A model generated the notes under the pieces. The model saw only the letters and a list, made by a program, of their open reading frames with translations. It made no database searches and was not told where the DNA came from. A program made the position numbers and the translations under genes. A stretch of 64,000 nt of DNA from Asterias rubens (taxonomy: Eukaryota > Echinodermata > Asteroidea > Forcipulatida > Asteriidae): the NCBI RefSeq assembly GCF_902459465.1, contig NC_047083.1, positions 9,973,526-10,037,525 of the forward strand, in the 5' to 3' direction. Shown here in pieces: positions 12,046 through 22,637 of this stretch (the first letter of the stretch is position 1; every line of letters starts with the position of its first letter).

Positions 12046-12088
12046 CCATGAGACAGTATTTGACCAGTATCATCATAATTAGATAACA

Positions 12089-14708
12089 TTACACCTTGTT
12101 ATAAATCTTCACTGAATGGCAATCTGCCACTGCAAGCTGCTGACCATCTGATGTCAATGAGATTCCCCATGGGTCATACAGACCCTGAGCAATACAGCTG
12201 AGAAATCTCCCCTGAGTGTCATACTGATGAATATGACCAGTGCCTACCCCATTGGTCACTGCAATGTAGATAGCTGAGCTGTCACAGCATACACCTCTGC
12301 AGGATTCAACTTGTTGACTATTGATCTTTGGATTGATGCTGAATAATAAAGTACCAGTGACTTCAACAATGTCTACTTGTTTCCCCCAACCACTGACTAC
12401 AACTCTGTCCTTGCTGTCAATGGCCAAGTAGCAAGGTCTAGTCTGAACTGAAACAGTGTCAAGGAGTGAACCATCACTGGATCTGTGTTTAGTTATAACT
12501 GACCTCTCTATATCCCCCACAATGATTGATGTATCCTTCATGATTGCTACACTGTGGAGGTTCACTGATGTCTTGCCCACTTCACTATGAGGCACTGTGT
12601 GGAATTCAAACATCTTGGTGCCATTCCTATTGCACATCTTGACAGAGTTGGTCCCATATCCTACAACCACTAACTGATTCTGGAATGCAGCAACAGCCCA
12701 AGGGCCTGGAAAACAAGAACAAATGGATAGGACCCAATATAATGAATGATGATTCATTTGTAAACCACAATGTACTTTACATTATTTTGATTTTTGTACA
12801 AATACAAAGTTTTTTTTTTTTTAAATGTTTCCTGTGTTGTAAAAGCTCTTTGAAAGTTGCTCCCAATCAACTGTACACAGTCTGACAGTATAACAATGAC
12901 AACAATTTCTACTGATTGAAATTGTACTGAATTCATTCTTTTTAACTTTTTACCTTTTTTCCCAGATTTTACCTAAATTGCATTTCTTATTGATATTTAT
13001 TTTAATCATTTTGTATAAACTTCCTTTGTTGGTGTTGGATAGAGGAATGTCAATTATTGAGAATGACTGCAGCAGAGTGGATTTAGTGATCATGCAGCGG
13101 ATGAATGTAGTCCTAGTCTACAAGGTACAGTAAAATAGCAAGAACCATTCAATTTTATGACATACAGTTTGACTACCATCCATGGAAACCTTGTATTGAT
13201 CACAACCAATGCTGTGATGTTGAAACATTTTAATGGTTGATTTGAGTTGAGAACTGCAAACAATGTTTGGTAAATATTCTCAGATTTGTTTGTGGTATTG
13301 GATTGGAATAAATCCTTATTTTAATGGAATACTCTTTGACTGTCAACCTAAAAACTAATCATTCAAGAGTACGTTTTGCGAAGTTTTATCTGAGATTTAC
13401 AACAATACCTCCGACTGAAAGATTTGTAAGGAACTTACTGCTTGATAGTGGGAAAGTTTTCTTCTGTTGTCCCTTACTGTTGTAGATTACCACTCTGTTA
13501 TTCCCGTTGTCTGCCACTACCATCTCATCCCCAGGTACAGAGGCATCAATGTCCAAAGCCCCATTGATTCCTTCATCATACTCCAAACCAAGCTCCCACT
13601 TCGTACTCAGGTTACCCAGGGAGATGTCACAAACCCCTGCAGTGAATCTCAGATGGTCAAGGGTCAAATCTATCTTGGGTTGATTTTGATCTCCAAGTAA
13701 TTTCAAGTCCTTACTGATTGTTGGATAGCTTGCAAGGAAGTCAGGCACTGGTGAATTCTTGCTGATGTCTTTGGCAGTCTGCAGTGAATGATTTATTTGC
13801 TGTGAGTTTAGACGCACTGTTTGCTCAAAATCCTCCAATTTCTTGTTCCGATCTTTATAGATAGTTTTTATTTCATCCATGATGCGACTCTCTTGAGCTG
13901 TTACCTCAGCCCTGATCTTATCCGCTCTGTTCTTCACCTCTGCCATGGTTCTCTTAACTGCAATGTTGAGGTTGTCTTTCATTGTTGAGGCAGTTGCTTG
14001 AGATTGATCAAGCTTCTTCAGGGTTTCTTCAAGGGGAGTAAAGAGTTGAGCCAATGACTGTTTGTATGTGGATGAGGCTTGGTTGCAGTCAGTATACTCA
14101 TGCTGTGGATTACGGTGATCTATGACAGTACAAGCTTGGCAAATCATCATATTACATGTTTTGCAATAAAACCACATCACTTCACCTTCATGAGTTTGGC
14201 ATTCTGGATGGCGTTTTGGTTTTGTCTTTTTCATTGCAATCTTTCCATCACTAATATCTTTCAAAGTCGCTACTGTATGGCTTGCTGATGCTGGAATTTG
14301 TTTGTGTATTTCATTGCAGTTTGCACAGATGATCATGAGACAGTCACAACAGAAATACGTTGCTTCATTTTTCTCCTTGCATAACTTACAGACCAACTTG
14401 CTGTTTGCAGATAAGCTGACCTGCTCCAGTTGACCTGCAAGACCAGTTAAAATGAAGTTACTCTTGAAATCTTCAACACCCGTCTCAGGAAGTTGTGTCT
14501 CCTTTCGACACAAAGGACAAATAAGCATCTTTGCATCTTTGTAGTTGGTAGTGAGATATTGAAGTAAGCAGTGTTTACAGAAGCTGTGAAGACAGTCTAG
14601 TAGTTTGGGTTCCGTGTACTCCTCTTGACAAATACTGCACTCCAGATAATCCTTTCGGATTTTCTCTACAGCTGAACCTTGTGATGGTTTAGAATACGCC
14701 ATTTTGAT
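12089..14708 (-). CDS. TRIM-A, RING/B-box/coiled-coil protein with NHL-like propeller
   Basis: Two coding exons: 14702-13439 (ATG at 14702, donor gtaagt) and 12705-12089 (acceptor tttccag). The intron is 733 bp, phase 1, and splits a Ser codon. Predicted length 626 residues. Residues 22-65 form a C3HC4 RING (C22, C25, C37, H39, C42, C45, C62, C65). B-box 1 uses C105, C108, C121, C126, C129 and H133, and B-box 2 runs about 168-201. A coiled coil spans about 210-320. The rest is an NHL-like beta-propeller with repeats such as EMVVADNGNNRVVIYNSKG and LAVADCHSVKIY. The family acts as E3 ubiquitin ligases. The fold resembles TRIM56/TRIM2/3 types without a filamin domain, but orthology is not claimed. 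An acceptor (ttattcag) six bases before the ATG implies a non-coding 5' exon. Exon 2 resembles TRIM-E more than TRIM-B or D (GTKMFEF, QQVES). Confidence 0.9.
12706..13438 (-). other. TRIM-A intron
   Basis: Starts gtaagttcct and ends tcttgttttccag in minus-strand sense. It interrupts the propeller after the second strand pair. No element or ORF of note inside. Confidence 0.8.
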
Positions 14709-14811
14709 CTGAATAAAAAAAGAGCACAGTTAACAAACAAAATAGCAACAAACTAATTAACAAAATATTATACCGCAAGGGAATCCGACTAAGTAAATTT
14801 TAAAAGATATG

Positions 14812-15029
14812 GGGTTGAACTAAGAAAATTGGACTAGAGTGGGACTCGAACCAGCGACCTACGGAGTAACGTGTCGGCGCTCCACAAACTGATGCGCTAT
14901 CTAACCAATAAAGAGAGACTGACAACACAGGGCTAGATACATGCACCTCAGTTTGTAGAGCGCCAGCACATATTTGCTGGAGGTCATTGGTTCAAGTCCT
15001 ACTCTAGTAAAAAAAAATTGTTTAATCCC
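14812..15029. repeat. Inverted pair of tRNA-like sequences upstream of TRIM-A
   Basis: The left arm read on the minus strand carries gctggttcgagtcccactct and an A-box-like gtttgtggagcgccgac. The right arm on the plus strand carries cagtttgtagagcgccagca and attggttcaagtcctactct. The outer ends pair (ggggttgaac with gtttaatccc). Cloverleaf stems are too degraded for a working tRNA. Confidence 0.7.
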
Positions 15030-15578
15030 AAATCAAAAGAATTAACATTCAGTTTGCACAAACAGCTGTTGCTATTCTACATCAAATTGAACCATGCATC
15101 ATACATTAGATGGGAATGTAATGAATCATTAACATTCTAAGTAAGACTGACAATTTCTTTAATGTAGCGTTGTTCAATCAGCTATTAAGCATCCATAAGT
15201 ATCCATTTAGTCAATTAAATAATAATTCATTACCAATGGGAGGGACTCTTTGATTCAGCACTGAATATTGGGGATGCCAAATGTTATAAAAATATGAACT
15301 ATGGAAATCAAGTCTTTCTGATTAAATAGTTGAGAACACTACGGTGCAAGTATTTTACAATATTTGGTTACAAATAAGCGGATCTGCTGCACTTTCCTTG
15401 CAAATCTTAGTTATTTTTGTCTAGCAGTTTTAGCATAAAAACAATTTTTGTCTCACTGAGATTATTTTTGTGAATTTGTTTACCTATCATTTCTCAAAAC
15501 TGCAACACCTAAGCCTGTTTTAAATAAGCTGGCAAAGTATTTTAGCAAAAATGAATCCGATTGTGATCTGTACTCACC

Positions 15579-15985
15579 TAAGCACTAAGTACTGTTCAAA
15601 AAGATGTCCAAGGTATGTGTGCAATCCTGTCAGGATGTTCACTGAGTTTACAACAGTCTCTTATTTCCTGGTAGGAACGCAGGATTCTGTCGCAACAAAT
15701 ACAGTCACAAAAACACCTACATAGCAAGTTTGTATTATGTACTTTGCAGGGTGTGTCCAAAGTTGCTGGATTAATACATATACATACAGGTACAACTTTG
15801 GTACTGCAGTACTGTACATTGTGTATGTTGACACTGAACTTCAGTGTCAAAGGTCATGGAGCTAGCGATACTGCACGTCTGTGTGTTGTCTGAGCTGTTA
15901 ACAATGAACTTGGCAGTGTATTGTACATGGTGTACTGTAAACAACTCCATGAGTGCACAATACGATACATACATAGAGTGATGAA
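15579..15985 (-). other. Putative 5' UTR exon of TRIM-A
   Basis: A strong donor (CTTAG followed by gtgagtac) lies at 15,579/15,578 on the minus strand and is conserved upstream of TRIM-B, C and D. It could splice to the acceptor just before the ATG at 14,702. The upstream end is a guess: a TATA-like tract lies at about 16,013-16,024. Only short non-homologous frames are inside. Confidence 0.35.
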
Positions 15986-16012
15986 GTTGTAAAGAGCGAT
16001 ATAGAAATAGGT

Positions 16013-16024
16013 TATTATATATAT
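16013..16024 (-). promoter_or_regulatory. TATA-like tract upstream of TRIM-A
   Basis: Minus-strand taatatatataa, also present upstream of TRIM-C near 41,750 but not upstream of TRIM-B or TRIM-D. A start site about 30 bases downstream would give the putative 5' UTR exon ending at 15,579. Confidence 0.25.
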
Positions 16025-16051
16025 TACTACCGTCTACAGTATGAAAGGTCT

Positions 16052-16269
16052 GGACCCAATTTCATAGAGCTGCTAAGCACAATTAAATTTCTTCTCTGGT
16101 AAAAACAGGATTATCAACCAAATTTTCATTTGTTGCGTTGCTTGATACTTAGCTGTTTGCTAAATCCTGAAAGTCTTGTGGAAATTTGGTTTGTAATCCT
16201 GCTTTTAACAAGGAAGAAATTTCATGCTAAGCAAATGTTTGTGCTTACAGGCTTTATGAAATTGAGCCC
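16052..16269. mobile_element. Palindromic element with CAATTTCATAGAGC / GCTTTATGAAATTG ends
   Basis: The two halves are inverted: ccaatttcatagagctgcta opposite tacaggctttatgaaattga, and ggtaaaaacaggatt opposite aatcctgcttttaac. Non-coding foldback element. Confidence 0.75.
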
Positions 16270-17361
16270 TGTATGCTACAGGAAATATAACTATACACAG
16301 GTGCACTTTAGTATTTTATTTCAAGTCAGATTATTAAAAACCATGACTTGTCTCAAATCATTTTGTGATGAAATCACAGCAACTAAAATAAAAATGCACA
16401 CCAGAGTTCTTCTTTCGCGATAAACGGGAATCAAAGTTGGGGACCGAAAACATATGAGGGTTGATATCGTATGATGCTACGATACGATGTCAATACGATA
16501 CTATCGTCGTTAGTTAGACTACTCGTAAATTCTTCAACCTCGATTTAGTTTATTATTAATTAAATTAAATTGTAATTTACAAAAATACACAAAATACCAT
16601 TCACTCATGAAAAACTCAGGGTCCAAATTTCAGACTTACAAAATGGTCCATGTGATGCCAAAAAGCTTGTAAAACTAAAAAAAAAGGTTTTCGACAGCAC
16701 CAAATTTGCGCAAGGCTTTAACTTTGCGTGGAACATCTGGTGCGCAGGCTCACACCTGCGTGCACAATTTCAAGCGGGCCATCAAGTTTGCGCGCTCAGC
16801 GGAGGTTGAAGTTTGCGCAAAATTGAAGTTTGCGCCCTGTGTGTGCTGATTTATTGTGTCGTTTTGACCGTCACCCTACATACACAATCAAATACGAGTA
16901 GTACCTGTACCCTCAAAGGGGAAATACAGATATTTTCTGCATATACACATGAGCACCATACTACTCGGAAACGAGTTTGCTAATCAAATTCACGTCTTAA
17001 ACGAGATTTAAATTTTTTATTAAAATTCACATTTGAAGAAAGATTACTAATTGAGGAATTTTGTCATAGTAAATTAATTCTTTTAAATTAGTAATAATTG
17101 GAATAAAAGAGGAAATAAATTGTAACTTTTTGATGTCTGCAGATTTTGGTTTGTGTTTCTCGCGACTGCTGAGAATGTAGTTTGGGAGAGTCACATGCAT
17201 GTGTTAATTTCCAAGATGGTGGCCTCCATGATCAAGTTTCAACACAACTCCACCACGGCAAAGAAATCCGCATGGCAGTGTTGCTCGTTTCTCAGTCTGA
17301 TCAGTCTTTACCTCTACATTAATATCTAAATAGGACAGAAGTTCAAAAAATTTCTACCAAA
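16270..17361. other. Non-coding region with ATCGTAT palindrome and TTTGCGC cluster
   Basis: Around 16,460-16,505 the sequence is rich in atcgtat/atacgat inverted pairs. Between 16,703 and 16,840 five variants of AAGTTTGCGC occur in a locally GC-rich patch. The region recurs at 42,005-43,096 but not between TRIM-B and TRIM-C. No gene recognised. Confidence 0.45.
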
Positions 17362-17487
17362 ATGAGCGCTCTTGAGGTTTTTGACAGTTTCGAAAATGTG
17401 GCGAAAGAGGCTGAAAAAGAAGAAAACAGCTGGTGCAGTTTGGTGAAAATGCAAAGACACAGTGCCAGTTATGACTCGTTAGAATAA
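17362..17487 (+). CDS. Small ORF of unknown status (41 aa)
   Basis: Begins MSALEVFDSFENVAKEAEKE after accaaaATG, a good start context, and ends QRHSASYDSLE. Acidic and helical in character. I do not recognise it. It could be a first exon or a chance frame. The identical copy at 43,097 only reflects recent duplication. The minus strand opposite it carries a polypyrimidine tract and AG, so antisense splicing is equally possible. Confidence 0.2.
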   Translation: MSALEVFDSFENVAKEAEKEENSWCSLVKMQRHSASYDSLE

Positions 17488-18253
17488 TGGCATTGTGGAA
17501 ATATTATGGGGAAATCTAACCACAACAAATTAGAAGAACATCAATCATTCCTATTCAATCAGAATGTTATGCAATCGACAGACGGCCAGGCAAGAGACAT
17601 GACTCTTGCTTGGCGTCGTTCATTCAACTTTCAAGATTCAACAAAACTTACTCAAAATGCCGGGTGGTCTGCCTGAAATTTACACCCATTCTCCGGCTGG
17701 CTGTTCTCTGTGATTTGATGTGAATTCCCATGGTGACACTCGCATTCGCAGACGACAGACAGCAAACAGAATATTGATTTAAAAAGAACTGTTTCCATCA
17801 CAACAATAAAAGCTTTTTTTTCGTTGCAGATGTCAAAACAACAACTAGCAGTCTTAGTCCCCAATCGTTTTCCATTAGTGCTTGTTTCTTCATACTAATA
17901 TCTACGTAATAAAAATACTTTAGGTACCATACTAAATCTGTAACTTCTCAAAAGAGGGCGCTGCTTACATTTTGTCGCAATTTTTTGTCGATTCTCGTCA
18001 GAAATAATGTACGCCCTCCCCCCCCCCCCCCAAAAAAAAAGTTTAAGAATTTAAATACAAGAACTACATGTATTCATTATTGAGTTAAAACGGCAAAAAT
18101 CTATGAATTTCATTTTCCTGGTCCCAATGCTTCCTCCGATACTAAAAAATAATGAAAACAAGAAAAAAAGCCTTTAAAAAAAAGGGGAAAAGATTTTTCT
18201 TCGTATGAGTATTTTGAGCTTTTGTTTTAAGGGGCGTGATTCGCGGGGCCACC
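17488..18253. other. Unit-boundary region, no clear gene
   Basis: Contains a minus-strand gtaagt donor at about 17,645 with an open frame upstream of it that matches nothing I know, a gagggcgctgct motif near 17,950, and poly-C/poly-A runs near 18,020. It could be an alternative distal 5' exon or promoter for TRIM-A. It repeats at 43,223-43,983. Confidence 0.35.
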
Positions 18254-19281
18254 GTCGTTCATATAAAACCACCCCCTCTATGTTTATCTTTCCTTAATTT
18301 TCCCCTTTTTGGGGGAGGGGGGAGGGCACTGGAAAGTCAGGGTGGCCGCTTCTCTTTTAAGCATAAACTACAACCTGAACTCTTAAACAAAAAACTTAAT
18401 AAAAAAACATGTTTAGCAGAATAACAAAAATTTTAAGCCCCGTTTGTTATGCTCTTTTTACTAATGCATTTTAACAAATCTTCGGACAGGATTTGCCAAA
18501 TGTTTTGAAATGTTGAACATTTTTGGACAACATTTGAAACTAATTTTGCTTGTTGAATATTTGGGAAAATACTGACAACAGTTTTGTGTGAAGTTTTCCC
18601 CTCAACAAAATAAACTCCGAGTAAAGAAAATGAAAGGAATTGACTCAAAAAAATTAATTATTCACTACTGACCGTGGAGCAAATTATCTACATTTTAAAA
18701 ACCTTTATTTTATTACAGACATTAAAATAATATTTAATTAACACAATTTAAAGGTAAATATTAAACTTGGCTTGCTGTCCTAAATGAACAATCTGTGTTT
18801 TTCCTAAAATTTAATGTTAAAAATTACAACAAATTATACACATGAGCCTTTTATATACATACTGGTCATGTGTGCATTTATACCATAAATATTCTTTTGA
18901 TTGGTAAGTAGTTTGCAACAGCGAAGTCTATTTTCTTTTTCAAAAACTGCCATATTCTTGATTCGGCCATTTTAAGTCTTACTCCCTGACTGACAGGGTT
19001 TTGGATACACACAATGCTCATGAGAGTAACCAGACTGTTTTTGTCTACTGAGGAATATCTAATAGATGTAATTGAATTGTCAAACAGGCTTACAGGAACA
19101 TTACAGAATTGTTTTTTGATAACAAAACAGTTGCTGGCAGTGTAAGAACTTTTTGTAATCCACCATATACATAAACTGACAAGGGTTTAGAAGTTTGAGA
19201 TCGATCAACCATCTGGATCAGAAGAATGATATTGTGCGCTTTCTGCATGGGGCTAGAAATAATTTCAGAGGGAAATATTTC
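18254..19281. other. Non-coding unit-start region downstream of NOSIP-2
   Basis: Counterpart of the first kilobase and a half of unit 1. It ends abruptly at 19,281, where about 1 kb present in units 1 and 3, including a MITE-1 copy, is absent. Confidence 0.6.
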
Positions 19282-19310
19282 ACTGGGGAGGGGGCGTGGT
19301 TCCAGGTCAG

Positions 19311-19574
19311 GATATCACAAAGAGTTAAGACTAGTCTTATTTAGGACTAGCCTCAAGTTTTTAATATCTCCTAGGACTACTCCTAAATTAGGACTAGTCT
19401 TAACTCTTTGTGAAATCAACCATAGGGGCCGATTTCACAAAGATCTAAGATTGATCTTAACTGCAAATCAATCATAGGTGCTTAGTAATGTGTGATGTCA
19501 CAATACAAATCACCATGGTGATACTGACAACACATCTTATGATGAATCTTAGTGATTTGTGAAATCGGGCCCTG
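19311..19574. mobile_element. Two adjacent palindromic repeats past NOSIP-2
   Basis: Same pair as at 2,521-2,783, with ends tcacaaagagttaag / taactctttgtga and ccgatttcacaaag / tttgtgaaatcggg. Confidence 0.7.
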
Positions 19575-19743
19575 GAGCCGTAGACGTGATTTGTGGCAAT
19601 CTTAACAATCACGACGCCATCATGACTGGTCTGGCTTTCTTGGCTTCAAGCGAAGACTCTGCAGCACTCGCAAATCCAGTTCCTCCCTGAGCAGTAGAAA
19701 TAAAAAATTAACATTATTAAATACAGACTTTTAGACACTTGTC

Positions 19744-20745
19744 ATTGTAAGGATGTAGGCATGGGTATACACTAGGAGCCTGGCTGGTAGAGCAGAATGC
19801 ACTAGGAGATGGCTACTGCCACCAGGGGCAAGTTGCCACCTACTCCTAGGGCTGAAACAGGGTAATCCCCTTCACAGTCTGTAAGGATGTAGGCATGGGT
19901 ATCATCCACTAGGAGCCTGGCTGGTAGAGCAGAATGCACTAGGAGATGGCTACTGCCACCAGGGGCAAGTTGCCACCTACTCCTGGGGCTGAAACAGGGT
20001 TACCCCCTTCACAGTCCGTAAGGATAGGCATGGGTACCATCCACTAGGAGCCTGGCTGGTAGAGCAGAATACACTAGGAGAGGGCTACTGACACCAGGGG
20101 CAAGTTGCCACCTACTCATGGGGCTGAAACAGGGTTACCCCCTTCACAGTCTGTAAGGATAGGCATGGGTACCATCCACTAGGAGCCTGGCTGGTAGAGC
20201 AGAATACACTAGGAGAGGGCTACTGACACCAGGGGCAAGTTGCCACCTACTCATGGGGCTGAAACAGGGTTACCCCCTTCACAGTCTGTAAGGATAGGCA
20301 TGGGTACCATCCACTAGGAGCCTGGCTGGTAGAGCAGAATACACTAGGAGAGGGCTACTGACACCAGGGGCAAGTTGCCACCTACTCATGGGGCTGAAAC
20401 AGGGTTACCCCCTTCACAGTCTGTAAGGATAGGCATGGGTACCATCCACTAGGAGCCTGGCTGGTAGAGCAGAATACACTAGGAGAGGGCTACTGACACC
20501 AGGGGCAAGTTGCCACCTACTCATGGGGCTGAAACAGGGTTACCCCCTTCACAGTCTGTAAGGATAGGCATGGGTACCATCCACTAGGAGCCTGACTGGT
20601 AGAGCAGAATGCACTAGGAGAGGGCTACTGCCACCATGGGCAAGTTGCCACCTACTCCTGGGGCTGTAACAGGGTCCCCTTCACAGTCTGTAAGGATGAA
20701 GGCTTGGGTATCATCCACTAAGAGCCTGACTGGTAGAGCAGAATG
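19744..20745 (-). repeat. VNTR in last NOSIP-2 intron, about 7 copies of 134-137 bp
   Basis: Same family as the array at 2,958, but most monomers are 134 bp, begin ggataggcatgggtaccatc, and carry a unit-specific variant cctactcatggggctgaaac. Several adjacent monomers are essentially identical, showing local homogenisation. Confidence 0.9.
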
Positions 20746-20749
20746 CACT

Positions 20750-20912
20750 ACCTCCCTAACTTTTTACAAAGCATTTATGCATAAGTGCCTTACTCATCAA
20801 GGGCACAAGTGCCATGGTCAGGATCCACCAAGCACTCTGCTTGGGGTTCCGTGGGCTAAGACATGCCACACAAAAAAATAATAATAATAATAATAATAAT
20901 ATATATATATTT
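20750..20912 (-). mobile_element. SINE head and AT-rich tail after VNTR
   Basis: Counterpart of 4,936-5,095, ending in an (AAT)n/(AT)n simple repeat at about 20,875-20,912. Confidence 0.5.
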
Positions 20913-20945
20913 TTAAGTAAGCCATAATTTTTGTTCTTCTTTTCT

Positions 20946-21143
20946 ATGCAAGTCGCCAGACACACAAGGCCTGAAGGCCTCTTCAAGGTGTGGGCTACAA
21001 TTGTTTTTCCCAGAGGCTGTTGCCACCTACTCCTAGGGCTGAAACAGGGTTACCCCTTTCATAGTCCACACGGATGTAGGCTTGGGTATCATCAGTCTGA
21101 AGCCTGGCCGGTAGAGCAGAAAGCACTACCTCCCTGTGTGACC
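20946..21143 (-). mobile_element. Solitary SINE body in NOSIP-2 intron
   Basis: Same element as 5,128-5,327. Confidence 0.65.
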
Positions 21144-21577
21144 CAGAATCGCCCCCAAGTTACAATTCAACCTGGGAAGCGGTAGCCAGGGGCTCACCTG
21201 AAGATAGTCTCCGCTATTCGTATAAAACTAACCCTTCTGATTTTGATAATGTCATTCTCCTTCAGTGCGTCTCCTGTGAAGGGGTCCGTCATGTCCTTCT
21301 TTATGATTTTCTTGATACAGTCCATTGTGACGACCTTCCCACTTAAAAAAAAAACAATAGAAAAATACATACTTAAAGTAGGATTATAAATTTTGCGTGG
21401 TGGAAGTACAACTGAGAGAGGTTTGCAGTAGCACCATGTGAAAATCTCTTTTGAGTAGTGTTGATTCTGAGAATAACTGGTTGTTAAGGAGTCCCACCTT
21501 TGTGCACCAACGAGCCCATCCCATCCAACAGTTAATACTTTACAAGGCAGTAAACATTGAAATGTGAAAGTATGCTG

Positions 21578-21787
21578 GAAGTATCGTGGCCGAGCAATTA
21601 AAAGAGTACCGAATTCAAACTCTGGTGTTTCTGATCAGCAGAGTGTGCGTTGGAATCCCCAGCCGTGACACTTTAGCAAGACATTTAACCATTGCTTCGT
21701 CCTTCGGATGGGACGTAAAGCCGTTGGTCCCATGTGTTGTGTTCCTGGCTGAGGCTGCGGCTGAGGCTTGTAAACCCTTATATATTA
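21578..21787 (+). mobile_element. tRNA-derived SINE in NOSIP-2 intron
   Basis: Same insertion as 5,752-5,960, with head cgtggccgagcaattaaaag and body gcttcgtccttcggatggga. Confidence 0.75.
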
Positions 21788-22545
21788 ACAGTTTAGATGT
21801 TAGTTTTGCATCAGGTCAAAAGAATATAATTTTTGTTACCCTTAAACCGACGTGTTTTATAAGCACTAAATCCTGTGTTCTGTGAAAATATTCAACAGGC
21901 TTAAATGTTATATTTGTATACAGTCACAAAAATCTACCTTGGTCGCAGCACAGCACAAGGCGTCTTGTTTGATAAGATGTCATGCGTGACGGCACATTTG
22001 TACCGGATCTGCTTGGCCACCAGAGGGCGCTTGTCGTTGACGTCATCAGCTCGTACGAAGTTCACCTGGATAAGGTTCTTTATCCTCAGAGGGTTCTTGC
22101 TCATGGGGCAGTAAACTGCTTTGCTCTGTAGATTTAAAAGTGCGATAGTAATAAGTTTATACAAAGTGCTATTTTTAGGTAGATCAAGGTGCTGTGACAA
22201 AAAGAAAATAACGCAATAAAAGCGTAATTTTTGTTAACAATAGACCCCTTGCAATACGCGCAGCGTACTCACATGTGCTTATCCTAAGTGTCATTTTGGG
22301 TGTCAAAAAACTTATACAAACATGCAAAACAGAGAGTTGACACCCAAAATTACGCGCATTGTTCGGAGGCGCGTTCTATATTGTGTAAGACAACAATTAT
22401 TTTGTGACTTGTTTTACTCATTTCTCAAAAACTACAGCACCTCAGTAATTAATATTTGAAGGGAAACTTTGTACTATCTGTATCTTCAAACAGTGTAAGT
22501 AAAATGTAAACCTGTGGACATTTTTAAAAAGTACCCAAATTCTTT

Positions 22546-22637
22546 TAAGGAATGTTACAGAATTGGTAAGAAACAAAAATCGTGAAGGTCACAGATTTAC
22601 ATAATTTTGCTAGCAAAACCAAATCTGTAATGTTCCT
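22546..22637. mobile_element. Short MITE-2 (about 92 bp) beside a NOSIP-2 exon
   Basis: Ends AAGGAATGTTACAGAATTGG and AAATCTGTAATGTTCCTTT are inverted. It is an internally deleted version of the 354-bp copy at 49,896. NOSIP-1 lacks it at the same place, about 25 bases beyond the exon donor at 22,664. Confidence 0.75.

Larger units (their letters stand above)
1..18253. repeat. Segmental duplication unit 1 (NOSIP-1 + TRIM-A)
   Basis: The first bases of the window (gtcgttc followed by accaccccctctatg) recur at 18,254 and 43,984, and the following kilobases stay alignable by eye. This unit holds one NOSIP copy and one TRIM copy, whereas the other two hold one NOSIP and two TRIM genes. Relative to NOSIP, TRIM-A sits where TRIM-B and TRIM-D sit, but its upstream sequence (14.7-18.2 kb) matches that of TRIM-C. 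The true left edge may lie outside the window. Confidence 0.85.

Noticed and set aside
13467-13700. Plus-strand ORFs opposite TRIM exons (also 14,079, 32,257, 38,068, 39,197, 57,387)
   Set aside because: Antisense shadows of the TRIM coding exons. They repeat in every copy only because the sense strand is conserved.
14812-14915. Functional tRNA gene
   Set aside because: B-box and part of the A-box are present, but the anticodon and D stems do not pair.
15596-15974. Cys-rich minus-strand ORFs upstream of TRIM-A as a small secreted protein
   Set aside because: Composition comes from repeated tgt/aca sequence. The frames break in TRIM-B and TRIM-D counterparts and there is no clear signal peptide.
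17652-17864. 70-residue minus-strand ORF (MGTKTASCC...) as NOSIP or TRIM first exon
   Set aside because: No similarity to the NOSIP start, and the stop overlaps the gtaagt donor. At most a non-coding exon.
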